This document shows, piece after piece, positions 36,000 through 46,303 of a DNA stretch of 64,000 bases. The translations under genes were made by a program, and so were the position numbers. The notes beneath the pieces are model-generated. The model did not search any database. It was not told the origin of the DNA and was given only the letters and a program-made list of their open reading frames with translations. The DNA comes from Acanthosepion lycidas (taxonomy: Eukaryota; Mollusca; Cephalopoda; Sepiida; Sepiidae): NCBI GenBank assembly GCA_963932145.1, contig OZ010587.1, positions 113,985,783-114,049,782 on the forward strand, written 5' to 3'. Numbering within the stretch: the stretch's first letter is position 1; each line of letters starts with the position of its first letter.

Positions 36000-36368
36000 A
36001 TTTACAGATTCTTGTTTTTTCATATTTTCCATTTTACCTTAGGCGTTTTATTAATTTCTTTTAAATGCCAAAAAAACATTTAGAAAGGGATGTTCGGTTA
36101 CGGTAGGCATTGTTGTTGAAAGAAGATATATGCTGATAGCACCTCAGTTTAAAAGAATTTTTGTATTGCCTATATAAAATTTCTTAACTGTTGGATTTTC
36201 ACAGGATGAAATAGTACATTGGTAAAAAATAGAATCAGTAAGACAACTATTCTGTAATGGACATTCGTTGGGATTTCTACAATTACACAATTTATTATTG
36301 TTTTCTGTTTTGTAATAACGATTGTTACTTTGGTAACCTCGGATACGTGTGGCTATGCCATTTGGATT

Positions 36369-36370
<2 letters not shown>
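36000..36370 (-). pseudogene. Penelope-like element GIY-YIG endonuclease relic
   Basis: The minus-strand frame (36370-36144) contains CNCRNPNECPLQNSCL, the Cys-rich segment that precedes the endonuclease in Penelope-like elements, then IFYQCTI and KKFYIGNTK, the YIG half of the GIY-YIG box (36161-36190). After a stop the frame continues with FFWHLKEINKTPKV near 36060-36020, the usual C-terminal block. Such proteins reverse-transcribe and insert their element; this piece is truncated at (TA)n on its N-terminal side and has stops. Confidence 0.85.

Positions 36371-36440
<70 letters not shown>
36369..36440. repeat. (CA)n/(TA)n microsatellite
   Basis: Six CA units then about 30 TA units, at the truncation point of the Penelope relic. 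Confidence 0.95.
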
Positions 36441-36444
<4 letters not shown>

Positions 36445-36642
36445 GCATGTTTCATTAAATAATACAGATAAGGTTTGTCTATTTATTTTAAGTAAGTTCC
36501 TTTCATATTGTCTGATAAGCTTAATAACATTATCATTGAAAGACGAAAGGAAATCATATTGTTTCGTCCGTGTATTGGTTGATATATTGAAAAGTAATTG
36601 TCATCTTTGATAATGGCTTATGTAAACCGAAGGCTTAGATTG

Positions 36643-36693
36643 GATTTAAACATGTATCAATATGGTGATTTGATTTAAACATGTATCAATATG

Positions 36694-36739
<46 letters not shown>
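36643..36739. repeat. Tandem duplication plus (TA)n
   Basis: GATTTAAACATGTATCAATA with TGGTGAT occurs twice in a row (about 27-bp period), followed by about 20 TA units. Confidence 0.9.
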
Positions 36740-36742
<3 letters not shown>

Positions 36743-37194
36743 GATCTAAACCAAATAAAATATTATATGAATACAAAAGTGACATTTTACAAAATAATAC
36801 GTCAAATGCGTTGGTTTCCCACAGTAACGAGAGTAGGTAAATTTGTGTCTATGCTCATACAAGCTATCACAATGTAAGATATTTAAAATGTCAAAAGTAA
36901 AATATTTTAAAATAGTTGCGGAAGAAATAAAAGCGATAGAAATCAAAGTGAAGCGTTCCTGTCCCTTCAGCGTTTCTCGATGCGAAAAGATAACAGGTGT
37001 CTTTTTTTATTTCTCGCGCCATTCTATATACAAGACTCCACTGATAAAACCATTATTATTCTGAATAAATTCTTTTTGAGAGACGAAACTCATAACATAG
37101 GATTTCCTTCTATTCAATTTATTCATAGGTAAGTCTCTAGACCTTACCATTTTATGAAACATGTAAGTGTCTGTCTTTATCAGAAAACAGTGAA
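36740..37194. other. Unassigned DNA
   Basis: Nothing recognised. Confidence 0.45.
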
Positions 37195-37377
37195 GGGTTT
37201 AAGAAAGAGTTGGATAAGTGGAAATTAAGAGGAATTATATGAACCATACAGATAAAAGCAATATGAATTACACAGCTAGAATACTAAGAACAGTGCTGGA
37301 GAATTTAGGAGACTTTCTGTCACTTAATGTCCAATGTCGTCAAACCTTTTTTATTGATGAGAAAACTGTGTGAAAGA

Positions 37378-37378
<1 letters not shown>
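37195..37378 (+). pseudogene. RLE-type LINE 3'-end fragment
   Basis: A frame near 37255-37375 reads YTARILRTVLENLGDFLSL and ends shortly before (AAT)n. The TARILRxVL box is the terminal block of RLE-type LINE proteins, as seen (AEILRKVLEY) near 50825. Only the tail is present. Confidence 0.5.

Positions 37379-37435
<57 letters not shown>
37377..37435. repeat. (AAT)n microsatellite
   Basis: About 19 AAT units directly after the LINE 3'-end fragment. Confidence 0.97.
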
Positions 37436-37438
<3 letters not shown>

Positions 37439-37891
37439 TTTCAAAGCACAAAGTCAAGATGTTATTTTTTCAATCGATTTCATCTCAAAATTAATCGTCT
37501 GAAATTTCAATAGAATAAAATAGTGCGCCAAGCTAAAAACTGGTTCCAAAGAAATTGAAACATTTATTTGATTTCTTTTGCTTTTGCGTTTATAGCGAAC
37601 ATATAATCAAAACAAAAGTTTTAAGATGACTTAAAAAAAGAACGAAGAAAGTGAAACAAAAATGAAGAAATAATCTTTCATTTGTTTGGTCTTGGTTTAT
37701 GTTTTAATATGGCCGCCGATATTGGCTCTGCGTTTCTCGTTGTTGCGATAGGGAGAAATTTTGTTGGCTGCTTTACTGTGAAAATCAAATGACCTCGTCT
37801 TTGTTACAGAAAGAAAGTTCTTCAAAATAACATGACTTGAAACCCATTCTATACGCTAACAAAACTACACACACACTCACACAAACATACA
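37436..37891. other. Unassigned DNA
   Basis: Nothing recognised; a short CA-rich stretch at 37868-37885. Confidence 0.45.
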
Positions 37892-37955
37892 TTTTGAACA
37901 ATAAAAAATATTAAAAAAATAAATTTTGAACAATAAAAAATATTAAAAAATAAAA
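37892..37955. repeat. ~29-bp tandem duplication
   Basis: ATTTTGAACAATAAAAAATA with TTAAAAAA occurs twice in a row. Confidence 0.85.
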
Positions 37956-38010
37956 ATATTCTGACACACTGGGTTGTATATTATTATATTTTTGTTTTAT
38001 TATTTCATTT

Positions 38011-38062
38011 AGATTCTTCAACCAGTTTCGGCCAGCGTCACCATCATCAGGAGAAAAAAATT
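38011..38062 (-). repeat. Penelope-type terminal block with hammerhead-like core
   Basis: The minus strand reads CCTGATGATGGTGACGCTGG and CCGAAACTGGTTGAAGAATC. The layout CTGATGA, short segment, GAAAC resembles the hammerhead ribozyme core reported in Penelope-like elements, though the intervening segment pairs poorly here. Confidence 0.35.
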
Positions 38063-38547
38063 CCTGCATTTTAGTTGCAGTGAACTACAAAAGTGAATGA
38101 CTGTTTCTGAAGAAAGTGAACTTTATCTACAGTTTGCATTTGTTTTGGTTTTTTTCGTTAAATTTTTCAGTCCTTGTTGGTTAAACGGCGTCTTTGAAGT
38201 TGTTTTTAAGAAAGAGAATGGCAGATTCCTGACTTTAAGAATTCCCTCCTTGGTCATTTTGACAGTTTTGTTGGATGTTGGGAATGGGATGTTTGTATTA
38301 AATGTATGTTACCTTTTAGTTCTTTGAGATTGTGTGTGATGTGAATATTTATATATATATATTCTTGCTGGAGAGTAGACCACATTTTCTTTGTTAGGAT
38401 TTCTCGAATGCACATGTCGATAGACGTAATACATACTGTTTAAATTAAAATCGGGGCGTCTATTTCAAATATGAATATCCACAATAATAACGTTTTAAGC
38501 AAAAATAATATCGGAATAAAATTAAATCCATTAATACTGTAGAAATC
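38063..38547. other. Unassigned DNA
   Basis: A plus-strand frame at 38097-38327 (76 codons) has no recognisable domain. Confidence 0.4.
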
Positions 38548-38569
38548 TCTGTCTGTCTGTCTCTCTGTC

Positions 38570-38654
<85 letters not shown>
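38548..38654. repeat. (TCTG)n/(TC)n/(TA)n microsatellite
   Basis: TCTG units, TC units and about 24 TA units in succession. Confidence 0.95.
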
Positions 38655-38658
<4 letters not shown>

Positions 38659-38755
38659 AAAGGCACAAACACTGATATTTCAGGGTTGTAATTTATTACG
38701 TTGGAATCGTAATCACGATCCAATTCATCAGACCTACAAATTCAAAAAGAAATCG

Positions 38756-38757
<2 letters not shown>
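38655..38757. repeat. Dispersed block (minus-strand CTGATGAATTGG), copy 1
   Basis: About 100 bp between two TA tracts; matches 40336-40442 in the same orientation. The minus strand contains GTCTGATGAATTGGATCG and a pairing CGATTCCAA, so a stem follows CTGATGA, but no GAAAC follows the stem. Confidence 0.7.

Positions 38758-38817
<60 letters not shown>
38758..38817. repeat. (TA)n microsatellite
   Basis: About 30 TA units. Confidence 0.97.
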
Positions 38818-38820
<3 letters not shown>

Positions 38821-38835
38821 GAAATATAGTATTAA

Positions 38836-38965
38836 GATGTGCTATATTTATGCGATAAAGTGCTCAATATCAGAGATAGAGTGTGTGTAAATATAAAAGT
38901 TAACATAAAAGTCAACACTTTCAGGCGACATTCTGTTTCATGCCAGTCGCAATCGTCAGGGCACG
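38836..38965 (+). repeat. Dispersed block (GTGCTCAATATCAG), copy 1
   Basis: TGCTATATTTATGCGATAAA and GTGCTCAATATCAGAGATA match the opposite strand of 40095-40185. The 38925-38960 part, read on the minus strand, has CTGACGA, a short stem and GAAAC. Confidence 0.65.
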
Positions 38966-38989
38966 AGTGCTGTTATTTTTCTCGGCTAT

Positions 38990-39570
38990 TCATATATATA
39001 TACGGGTCAGTGGTGCATTGTGGGTAGTCTATTTTGGCGGTTATTTTACGGAAGTCTTTTATTTTTTTTATTTTTTATTTGGATTAAATTATTTTGCTTG
39101 TTTTCATTGATTTGCATTTTTTTTATTTCTTATCTTATATATTTATTTATTTTTATCTTAATCGGTGTTTTTATTAATGTAGTAAAAAATTGTTTATATC
39201 GCTTATTTAATAGTTTTGTTTTAGCTTGCGAAGATAAAGCTATTTGTTCATTTTTGGGGTTAATTATTATAGTTTATTCTAACTATTATTTTGGCGGAAA
39301 CAGTTTTTCATTTGTTTATTACTTCATGTATTTATTTGGATTGATTATCTTTATTGCTTTTTCGAACTGTTAGTTTATCGGGATCAGTTTGTTAATTTAT
39401 TTATTTATTTCGGTGAATTTAGGTCAAATTACTTATTATTTATTTGTTATACTGTATATTTTCTCTTTTCAGTTTTCAATTTTTAAGTAACTTAGTATTT
39501 TTTTATCGTTATATAACAGTTATAGCGATTTTTCGTCCGTTCCCAAATTTATGGTTGAATGAATTGCGTC
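38990..39570. other. T-rich DNA with a hydrophobic 117-codon frame
   Basis: The frame at 39020-39373 encodes mostly Phe, Ile, Leu and Tyr because the plus strand is T-rich. It has no recognisable family, and the composition alone explains both the openness and the hydrophobicity. Confidence 0.4.
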
Positions 39571-39574
39571 ATGG

Positions 39575-39696
39575 TGCCCTTTATGTCACGCTGCCCAACT
39601 GACCCTACCATACTGGGCTGTTGACAAAATTAAAAACAAACAACGCGTATAACCGAAATTAAAAATTAAAATGTCCACAATTTACCCACAGCAATC

Positions 39697-39705
<9 letters not shown>
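39575..39705 (-). mobile_element. Mariner 5'-end fragment
   Basis: The minus strand from 39705 reads TGTGGGTAAATTGTGGACAT, then CGCGTTGTTTGTTTTTAATT and AGTATGGTAGGGTCAGTTGG, matching the left end and leader of the mariner at 16501-17354 (about 16510-16610). It stops before any transposase coding. Confidence 0.75.

Positions 39706-39750
<45 letters not shown>
39700..39750. repeat. (TA)n microsatellite
   Basis: About 25 TA units abutting the mariner terminus. Confidence 0.97.
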
Positions 39751-39752
<2 letters not shown>

Positions 39753-39877
39753 TATCACTTGATTAGTATGGACAATTCCAAGGAAAACATTAATCGAAAG
39801 ATAGTTCAATGTAAGAACAGGGCAATATAATAATGAATACAGAATCCTTAAAAATCCATCAAGTCAGGTTTTAATTA

Positions 39878-39991
39878 ATTTCGTAGACTTCAAACTTCCA
39901 TCTATTCAGAAGAGTTTTGCATAAATAAATGGAATTTCATTTATTTATGGAAAACTGGTCTAAAAAGATGGGCGTTTGAAGTCCACGAAAT
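39878..39991. mobile_element. Fold-back element, ~114 bp
   Basis: Outer arms ATTTCGTAGACTTCAAAC and GTTTGAAGTCCACGAAAT, and inner perfect arms CATAAATAAATG and CATTTATTTATG around a short centre, form one interrupted hairpin. No coding. The origin could be a MITE or a Penelope-type end. Confidence 0.65.
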
Positions 39992-40094
39992 AATAATGTG
40001 TGTGTACGTGCATGTGCGTGTGTGTCTGTGTGTATGTCTGTGTATGTGTACATTGAAACACTACGTTTAAGCATGTCACAGATTCTCACTGCTG

Positions 40095-40217
40095 TGTGTT
40101 GACCTCAGTGTCCACTTTTATATTTACATACACCATATCCCTGATATTGAGCACTTTAACCCATAAATATAGCAGACCTATACATAGATAGATGGATAGA
40201 TAGATTATATTAGTGGT

Positions 40218-40266
<49 letters not shown>
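40095..40266 (-). repeat. Dispersed block (GTGCTCAATATCAG), copy 2, with (TA)n
   Basis: Minus-strand match to 38836-38912, followed on the plus strand by GATA-type units and a (TA)n tract at 40218-40266. Confidence 0.65.
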
Positions 40267-40274
<8 letters not shown>

Positions 40275-40335
40275 TAAATTCGCAAGAGGATAGAATCCAG
40301 GTAGAACTCAATGTCCAGGACAGAGTAAGAATATA

Positions 40336-40469
40336 ATATAAAAGGTTCAAACACTAATATTCCATGGTTATAAATTATTACATTGGAATCGTCATCACGA
40401 TACAATTCATCAAACCTACAAATTGAAAAAGAAATCGGAAAATGTTTTTTGAATTTGTAGGTCTGATGA

Positions 40470-40524
<55 letters not shown>

Positions 40525-40560
40525 ATGTGTGTGTGCGTGTGTGTGTGTGTTTGTATGCGT
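40336..40560. repeat. Dispersed block copy 2, then (TA)n/(TG)n
   Basis: 40336-40442 matches 38655-38757; a partial inverted repeat of its end (TTTGAATTTGTAGGTCTGAT) follows at 40450, then TA (40475-40516) and TG (40517-40552) tracts. Confidence 0.75.
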
Positions 40561-40839
40561 TTTTCGTTTTTTCCATTTATTTTAATGGTGTTATGCATAA
40601 AAACTTTTAAGAAAGTCAATAATATAAAACGATAAATAAATGTTGTAGTTGGAGAACAAAAAGCGGCAAAACATTACGGTGAATCTATTTTACATGCTAA
40701 TACAAAAACCATTAGAAAAAACGAATTTATCTGGCAACACATTATATATATATTATGCATTGGTTTACGAGAATAACCGACTCGTAATTGCTAAACAACG
40801 AAGATAAACCAGTTTGCTAATCATGTGAAATGACATGCA

Positions 40840-41215
40840 CTATTAAGCATATATTTACCGTGTTTTCAGACCTTTTGCTCTTTCAAGACAAAAATGCTAT
40901 AATATAAACATCTAGGAGGTCTTTGAGGAAGCAAAAATGGATGACATAATATCATTTCTTAAAACAGTGGACCTCTAGCAAAAGATATAAACCCAAATGA
41001 GAATGTCAATAAAACCAATTTCTCTACAAACTGTATATCTGAAAAGAATAGATCAATGAAACCAAACTTTCTACAAACCCTCTTTATAAAAATACGTCAA
41101 TAAAACCTGATCTCTTACAAACAGATTTTTTACAAAGAATATATATTCTATTCATACGAATCTATCCTAAAAATCTTGTCGGCATGAAATAATCCGTAGA
41201 GATTGATATACAGTA
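40840..41215 (+). pseudogene. Jockey/I-type LINE 3'-end fragment
   Basis: Matches the opposite strand of about 5190-5540 in the LINE at 5070-9080 over roughly 350 bp, including ACAGTGGACCTCTAGC, AGAATAGATCAATGAAACCA and AAAATCTTGTCGGCAT. A frame near 40935 reads MDDIISFLKTVDL. Stops occur soon after, as in the longer copy. Confidence 0.75.
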
Positions 41216-41825
41216 AAACAAAATAAACCTAAACCTACCTACCAACTCTATACTTTACGAATGTGAGTCTTTAATACCAGTCCCTGGACCTAAAGAAAAA
41301 AACTGATTTTGAATGCGGATTTTATAAGCTGGCATGACCTCTTCATTTGGGAAGTGGGCGTAACCCAATCATCCAATTACCTGTCTTCAATGGAAGTCGT
41401 GCCGTCATAAGACAAATTGATTGTCTGTCTATCTCGATTTCATCTGTCCCTCTTAGATAAAGCTGTATTTGAATTCTGTCGACTCTGATGCCAGAGATTT
41501 AAGTTGCTCATATTAAAGAAAAGCAAAGAAACTGATATAACTTATTGAACCGATGTTGCAGACAGACGTAGAATAAAACGACATCGCGGATTTCTTTCTT
41601 ATTTTAGCGAAAGCTACAGAAATTGAATTAAATGGATAAAAATAAAATGGACGAAGCAAGATAAAAAAAAATCAAAAAATAGAAAAATAAACAGTGTATT
41701 ATTTCTGGACATTTCCTCTGTTTCTTTAGTTTAATCCTGTACAAAAACTAAGGGGCCATAGGAAGATTTTATTACGTCAAATATTCAAATGGGGAGGGCC
41801 AGCATGTCAGAAACTATCAACGGTT
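41216..41825. other. Unassigned DNA
   Basis: Nothing recognised. Confidence 0.45.
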
Positions 41826-41990
41826 GCAATAGAAGAAGAAGTAGAAGAAGAAGAAGAAGGAGGAGGAGGAGAAGAAGAAAAAGAAGTAGAAGGAGGAGGA
41901 GGAGAAGAAGAAGACGAAGAAGAAGAAGGATAAGGATGATGATGAGGGGAAGAAGAAGAAGAAGAAGAAGAAGAAGAAGAAGAAGAAGAA
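41826..41990. repeat. (GAA)n/(GGA)n low-complexity tract
   Basis: Interrupted GAA and GGA triplets; the Arg-rich plus-strand frame here is a translation of the repeat. Confidence 0.95.
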
Positions 41991-42129
41991 ATATTAATTA
42001 TAATAATAATGGCAATATAGTGCAGAATTTAAAGTTGAAATTGAAGGTTGTATTTTTTCTGCACAGGAGAACATGTAGATTCTTTGATGAAACAAGTGGC
42101 TATCTTGCATCATGTTGAATGATATTAGC

Positions 42130-42510
42130 CCTCAACGGATGGAAACTACAAAAATTGATGGGAACAAAACCTAGACCCGATTACAGCCTTCCCGTGTACG
42201 ACGATAAACAGCAAGGCCACTGATCGAGAGGTTTTGAGGAGAGTGAAACCATCTCTTAATTACTATGGTTCCTAGGTCCAACCTAACCCGAGGTGGTAGC
42301 AACTGCTAGAATATGAGTTATGGGTAAATACTTAACCCCTAAATCGAGGTCAAAACTCTATGAATATATAAAAATGGATTTTTATGGTAAAAATACCATC
42401 AATACATTTATGTAAAAAATAAAAGTATCAGTAATACATTTTTGTAAGGAAAAATATGACCAGCAACTCGTTTTTTGTAATATAGAATTATTAGCATCAA
42501 TACATGTTTG
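42130..42510 (+). repeat. Unnamed dispersed repeat, copy B
   Basis: Matches the minus strand of 11800-12120: GATCGAGAGGTTTTGAGGAG, CCTAACCCGAGGTGGTAGCA and a terminal AT-rich part with repeated AATACATTTTTGTAAGGAAA-like units. Confidence 0.6.
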
Positions 42511-42542
42511 GAAAAGTAATTACTAATGCTATCAAGAAAATT

Positions 42543-42960
42543 AAATTTTGGCATTAAGTGACCCATAAGGAGACTTGAGGCAGCGGAGATATGGTTCTAC
42601 AGAAGGATGCTGAGGATATCATAGATCGAATATATGAGCAACGATGAGGTTTTGGAGAGGATGCAAACAAGAAGGAAGCTTATACTTAACACCAGGTGGA
42701 GGCATCTGAAATTTCTGGGACACGTAATGAGAAAGGAGGTCGAATAGAGGGGAAGAGAAACAAAGGGAAAGCAATGCATGGCATGCCTGGCGGGCTTAAG
42801 CAAATGAATGACAGAACGTGGTCTAGGGGAGGTGGCGGAGGTAGGAAACTTATTGAAAGCTACAAGGGTTAGGGGGAGTTGAGAGCCCTGATCGCCCACG
42901 TCCTGAAGGGACACAGTACATAAAAAGAAAAGTTGATATGCCGCTAAACAAACAAACAAA
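42543..42960 (+). pseudogene. Non-LTR RT C-terminal relic (RTE/BovB-like)
   Basis: The plus strand reads AAEIWFYRRMLRIS, a stop, then SNDEVLERMQTRRKLILNTR and WRHLKFLGHVMRKEVE (42575-42735). After a frameshift come IEGKRNKGKAM and, near 42880-42918, LRALIAHVLKGHST, the terminal block of this RT family. It is the best-preserved copy of the family in the window. The flanking words GGCATTAAGTGACCCATAAG (42550) and GTTGATATGCCGCTAAAC (42934) recur joined at 18845-18902. Confidence 0.75.
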
Positions 42961-44049
42961 ATCCGATATATAGATATAGGACTTGTAACAATTTTAAGGG
43001 ACTTTACGTTACACTCATCGAGAATAAGAAAAACTAACCGACCAGATATAATGATCAAACAAGAAAAATTAACCGACCAGATATAATGATCAAACAAAAA
43101 AAGTTAACCGGCTAGATATAATGATCAAAGACCACAAAACAGAATGTGTTCGCTTATTTTAGAAATATGGCATATAAAGACAATTTCAATTGAGGCTGTG
43201 TTCTTGGGGGTTTAATTGGAAAATGTTCTGATAGGCTAATTGAAGTGATCTCTGATAGTTCAAACCTTACAGAAATACAAACATTTACCTTACAAGCACA
43301 GCTCACACTTTATAAAGGACTCTTGCTATATAAAATTTGTATGTGTTGGTAGTTTTTTTTTTTTTTTTTTTTACATAAATGTGCCGTGGAAAATGTCATG
43401 ATGCCATCTCTAACCTTAGTTCTCTGGTTGGGACCCGGAAGGAAATGGGTATATAACAGAAATGAAACGAAATATTAATGATAATAATCTTGACTGACAA
43501 GCACATGGAGAGCAATCACCCTGGCATCAAAGAAGAGCCGTCATAAAAGGATTCTGATAGACATCGTGCTATCTTTGGGAAGGCGGCAAAAACGTGAGGA
43601 CGAAGACCGGGCAAATCAGGGAAATAAGCAAAGTATTAGCTAAACTCGTGGCTGTTATTTGCTGATGAGGCTTGCAGTCACTTTATCTCCTTAATGGTGG
43701 CCGACATAAATTATTCATTGAAAAACAAAGAAAGCTGAAAAAACCGAAATACGGAAACAAACGAGAATCGAGCGAAAAGATAATGTTTTTTTTTTTTTTT
43801 TTCTTTCTCTGTAATTGATTTCCTTTGATTGGATTGATTATCTTTTTGCCGTGTGTTGTGTTCGTCCATTTTTGTTTTACTCTGTTCGAGTCGCCGTTTC
43901 TATTTTACACTTTGGTTTTGCTGTGATTTTTGTGTCAGGGATTGGCGGGAAGTGATGACCTTTTCCATTAACAGCGAAATAAATACGATAAACTGTCTTA
44001 TATATATATATATTTTTTCATTTAAGAGAAATGGGAGAAAAAGAATGTA
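42961..44049. other. Unassigned DNA with T runs and a short direct repeat
   Basis: ACCGACCAGATATAATGATC recurs three times at 43037-43130 (about 40-bp spacing). T runs lie at 43353-43371 and 43785-43801. No gene recognised. Confidence 0.5.
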
Positions 44050-46090
44050 AGAATATTCCTGCTGATGGGTTTGTTGACGTGATTATAGAGAGGAGCACAC
44101 GACAAGTGAAGAAGATTGAAAAGGGGAACAGAAAGGAAAGAGGATTGAAAAAATGATAGAGAGGAAAAGAAGGAAAAAGAGATGTAGAAAGTTATAAAGA
44201 AAAGAAAAAAATGAAAAGACACGGTTGAAAGAAAGAAAGAAAGAAAGAAAGAAGAAAATGAAGGTGATTAAAGCGAAAGAAAAGAAAATGTAAAAGAAAG
44301 AGAATAAGAAGAAGAAAAAAGAATTGTAAAGTAAGATGAAGAAGAAAGTTAGATCGTGTGAGTAAAACGAATGAAAGTAAAAGAAAAGAATGAAAAACAA
44401 AAGAAATCAAAGAACAAAGAAAAAAAGAAACTAAACAAAGACTAGAAAATTGATAGAAGTGTGATTAAAGAGAGGGAGGAAGAGGAAAAAAGTAAGGAAG
44501 AGGGAGGAGAGGGAGAGTAGAAGAAGAGGAGAGGACGAGGAGAGAAGGGAGGAAAGAAGGGAGGAAGTAAAAGAAAGAAAGATGAATTAAAGGAAAATGA
44601 ATCGAAATAAAGAATAAATTTAGAAAACAAAGATAGAAAGACAGAAGAAATTAGACAAAGAAGGGAAGAAAGAAAGGAAGTAATTAGAAAAAGACAACAC
44701 AGAAAATAAACAAAATGAAGAAGGAAAGAAGGAAGAAAAGAAGTAAAAGAAGTAAAAAAAAGAAGGAAAGAAAAAGTTAGACATGAAAGAAAGTAGTAAG
44801 TTAAGAAAGAAAAGAGGGAAGATTATAACGAAGGGAAAAATGCAAAGAGATTGAAACGTAAAGGAAGTGAAGAACGGAAAATGAATTACAATGAAGAAAA
44901 AGCGAAAGAAAAAAAGAAAAAAAGAGATAATTATAAAAGAAAAAAAAAGAGAAAGAAAGCAAGAAATAAAAAATAAAAGAAATACGAGAAAGGAAAGAAC
45001 CGCTGACCTAAATGGGTAGCAAGGACAAAGAAATCGGGGAAAAAGCAATTCTTTAAAGTGTGAAGCTGGGTAAAAAAAAAATCTCAAATGTGAAAAAAAT
45101 TTGAAACGTCTGCCTCGAAGCAAAATAAAATCAAAAAGGTGTATGAGGAAAGCTGAGAGACAGGAAAGGTGAAAAGGAGATGTAATAAGGAGAATAGAAA
45201 GAGGAAAAAGACAATTTAAAGAACAAAAGTAAAGGGAGAAGGTTGAAAGTGGTGGAAAAGAAAAATAGGACAAAAGAAAAAAGGATCAAGAAATGAAAAA
45301 TGGTGATAAAATATGAGGAATATGGAGGGCAAAAGTAAGAGTAAAAGGGTAAAGGAAAATGGAAGACAAAATATCAAAGGAAGCGTAAAAGAGTCAACGA
45401 TATGGAAAGACAAAGGGTAAAAGAATGGGTAAATGGGTAAAGGAAAGAGAAAAGAGAAGGGTAAAAGGAAGAGTACAAGAGTAAAGGCAAGAGGAAGATG
45501 AAGGGTAAAAGGAAGAGTACAAGGGTAAAGGCAAGAGGAAGATGAAGGGTAAAAGGAAGAGTACAAGAGTAAAGGCAAGAGGAAGATGAAGGGTAAAAGG
45601 AAGAGTACAAGGGTAAAGGCAAGAGGAAGATGAAGGGTAAAAGGAAGAGTACAAGAGTAAAGGCAAGAGGAAGATGAAGGGTAAAAGGAAGAGTACAAGA
45701 GTAAAGGCAAGAGGAAGATGAAGGGTAAAAGGAAGAGTACAAGAGTAAAGGCAAGAGGAAGATGAAGGGTAAAAGGAAGAGTACAAGAGTAAAGGCAAGA
45801 GGAAGATGAAGGGTAAAAGGAAGAGTACAAGGGTAAAGGCAAGAGGAAGATGAAGGGTAAAAGGAAGAGTACAAGAGTAAAGGCAAGAGGAAGATGAAGG
45901 GTAAATGGAAGAGTAAGAGTGTAAAGGGTAGAGGAAGATGAAGGGTAAAAGGAAGAGTAAGAGTGTAAAGGGTAGAGGAAGATGAATTGTAAACGGAAGA
46001 GACCAAGGGAGGAAAAAAAGGAGGAGATGAATTTTAAATGGAACAGTCCAAGTGTAAAAGAAAAGGGTAGATGAAAGTGAAAGTTATATT
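44050..46090. repeat. 2-kb polypurine (plus strand) tract
   Basis: The plus strand is almost entirely A and G, with GAAA, GGAAG and AAAGAAAG words. Long minus-strand frames (for example 44620-45273 and 45216-46199) exist because polypyrimidine DNA contains few stop codons. Confidence 0.9.
45459..45990. repeat. 44-bp minisatellite, 12 units
   Basis: The unit starts with GGGTAAAAGGAAGAGTACAA and ends in GAGGAAGATGAA. Copies start every 44 bp from 45459 to 45943 and alternate mainly at one base (GTACAAGAG or GTACAAGGG). The last units before 45987 are more diverged. Confidence 0.97.
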
Positions 46091-46303
46091 TTATGTGTTC
46101 GCAAGAAAATGAAATTTTGGCATGAAATGATTCATAAGAAGTTGATAAACAAGGAAGACAAACAGAATAATCCTTTTTTCTGTTATATATTAAGAACATT
46201 CTCAGATTGTTAGTAAATATATATCAGATGTCACGGGCGTACCTACGAAAATCTAGATGACCCAAGTCTGGCAAATGATCTCTTATCTGATCTTGCTGTC
46301 ATA

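Noticed and set aside
39020-39373. 117-codon frame with possible membrane segments
   Set aside because: T-rich composition explains the hydrophobicity; no recognisable family and no nearby coding.
40217-40576. DELYRDDDSN in a minus-strand frame, resembling the Penelope YRDD box
   Set aside because: It comes from the stem-forming block CATCACGATACAATTCATC; none of the flanking RT blocks are present.
41789-42118. Arg-rich frame resembling an SR-type or protamine-like protein
   Set aside because: The Arg block is a translation of (AGA)n/(GGA)n triplets.
44620-45273. 217-codon hydrophobic minus-strand frame that looks like a membrane protein
   Set aside because: Polypyrimidine low-complexity DNA gives runs of Phe, Ser and Leu; there is no family pattern.
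45216-46199. 327-codon minus-strand frame rich in Leu, Phe, Ser and Pro
   Set aside because: It reads through the polypyrimidine strand and a 44-bp repeat whose frames are all open; no domain, and composition explains its length.
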